Assembly: GCA_036897525.1 (NCBI GenBank)
Contig: JAYMTJ010000120.1
Location: 1 to 20,184, forward strand
From: Pelargonium x hortorum
Taxonomy: Eukaryota; Streptophyta; Magnoliopsida; Geraniales; Geraniaceae
Direction of reading: 5' to 3'
Length of the DNA: 20,184 nt
This document shows, piece after piece, positions 20,033-20,184 of the stretch; the first letter of the stretch is position 1; each line of letters opens with the position of its first letter. The notes below the pieces were generated by a model that was given only the letters and a program-made list of their open reading frames with translations, was not told the DNA's origin and did not search any database. The translations under genes and the position numbers were made by a program.

Positions 20033-20184
20033 GTGTGAAACTCAACACCGCCATCTCTCTCCATTTCTAATTTTATCATATTCTTTTTATTATTATAAAA
20101 ATTTTAGTAATTGATCTTCGGGTCGGGTCAATACAATCTTACCCTATCGGGTCGGTTTAGTTACGACTATTTTGCAGTATAAAG
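20033..20184 (-). promoter_or_regulatory. METE proximal upstream region
   Basis: This is the only promoter DNA of METE in the window. An AT-rich stretch is followed by repeated GACCCGA motifs (three copies in about 40 bases at 20119-20156, seen on the plus strand as TCGGGTC). I do not recognise these as a known factor site. Confidence 0.35.

Overview
The window is nuclear DNA of a flowering plant, most likely a eudicot. Genes are split by many short AT-rich introns with plant splice sites, intergenic DNA is AT-rich and full of MITEs, and all three recognisable proteins are closest to plant families. I cannot name the species. Layout: (1) positions 277-9436, minus strand, hold 11 exons of a gamma-tubulin complex component 6 (GCP6) gene. 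They give 1114 codons running from the start codon into the GRIP2 domain. The last ~100 codons lie beyond the left edge, on the far side of an LTR-retrotransposon end that occupies positions 1-202. One GCP6 intron (3310-4492) has all the marks of a minor-spliceosome (U12) intron and carries two MITEs. (2) Positions 9545-12030 are intergenic and repeat-rich: a SINE-like tRNA-derived head, a 101-bp tandem duplication, a diverged pair of ~200-bp repeats and a Tourist-like MITE. (3) Positions 12131-13178, plus strand, hold a two-exon gene for a 254-residue HSP20-domain protein with a C-terminal membrane anchor, of the RESTRICTED TEV MOVEMENT 2 (RTM2)-like type. (4) Positions 13213-14419 separate two convergent genes and contain one well-formed but unidentified exon-like segment. 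(5) Positions 14420-18417, minus strand, hold a complete 11-coding-exon cobalamin-independent methionine synthase (METE). It has a 5'UTR intron (18422-19908) occupied largely by three tandem 290/290/269-bp units, a short leader exon and a TATA box at 20025-20032. The three genes are not functionally linked: microtubule nucleation, a phloem/stress-type small-HSP relative, and the methyl cycle. The window is ordinary plant euchromatin in which the interest lies in splicing and repeats. The strongest points are a U12-type intron in GCP6 and a METE intron whose expected GTAAGT donor reads TTAAGT. Others are the minisatellite in the METE 5'UTR intron, a (TC)n(CA)n microsatellite lying against a GCP6 donor site, and the unassigned exon between the convergent genes. 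I found no convincing new multi-gene system.
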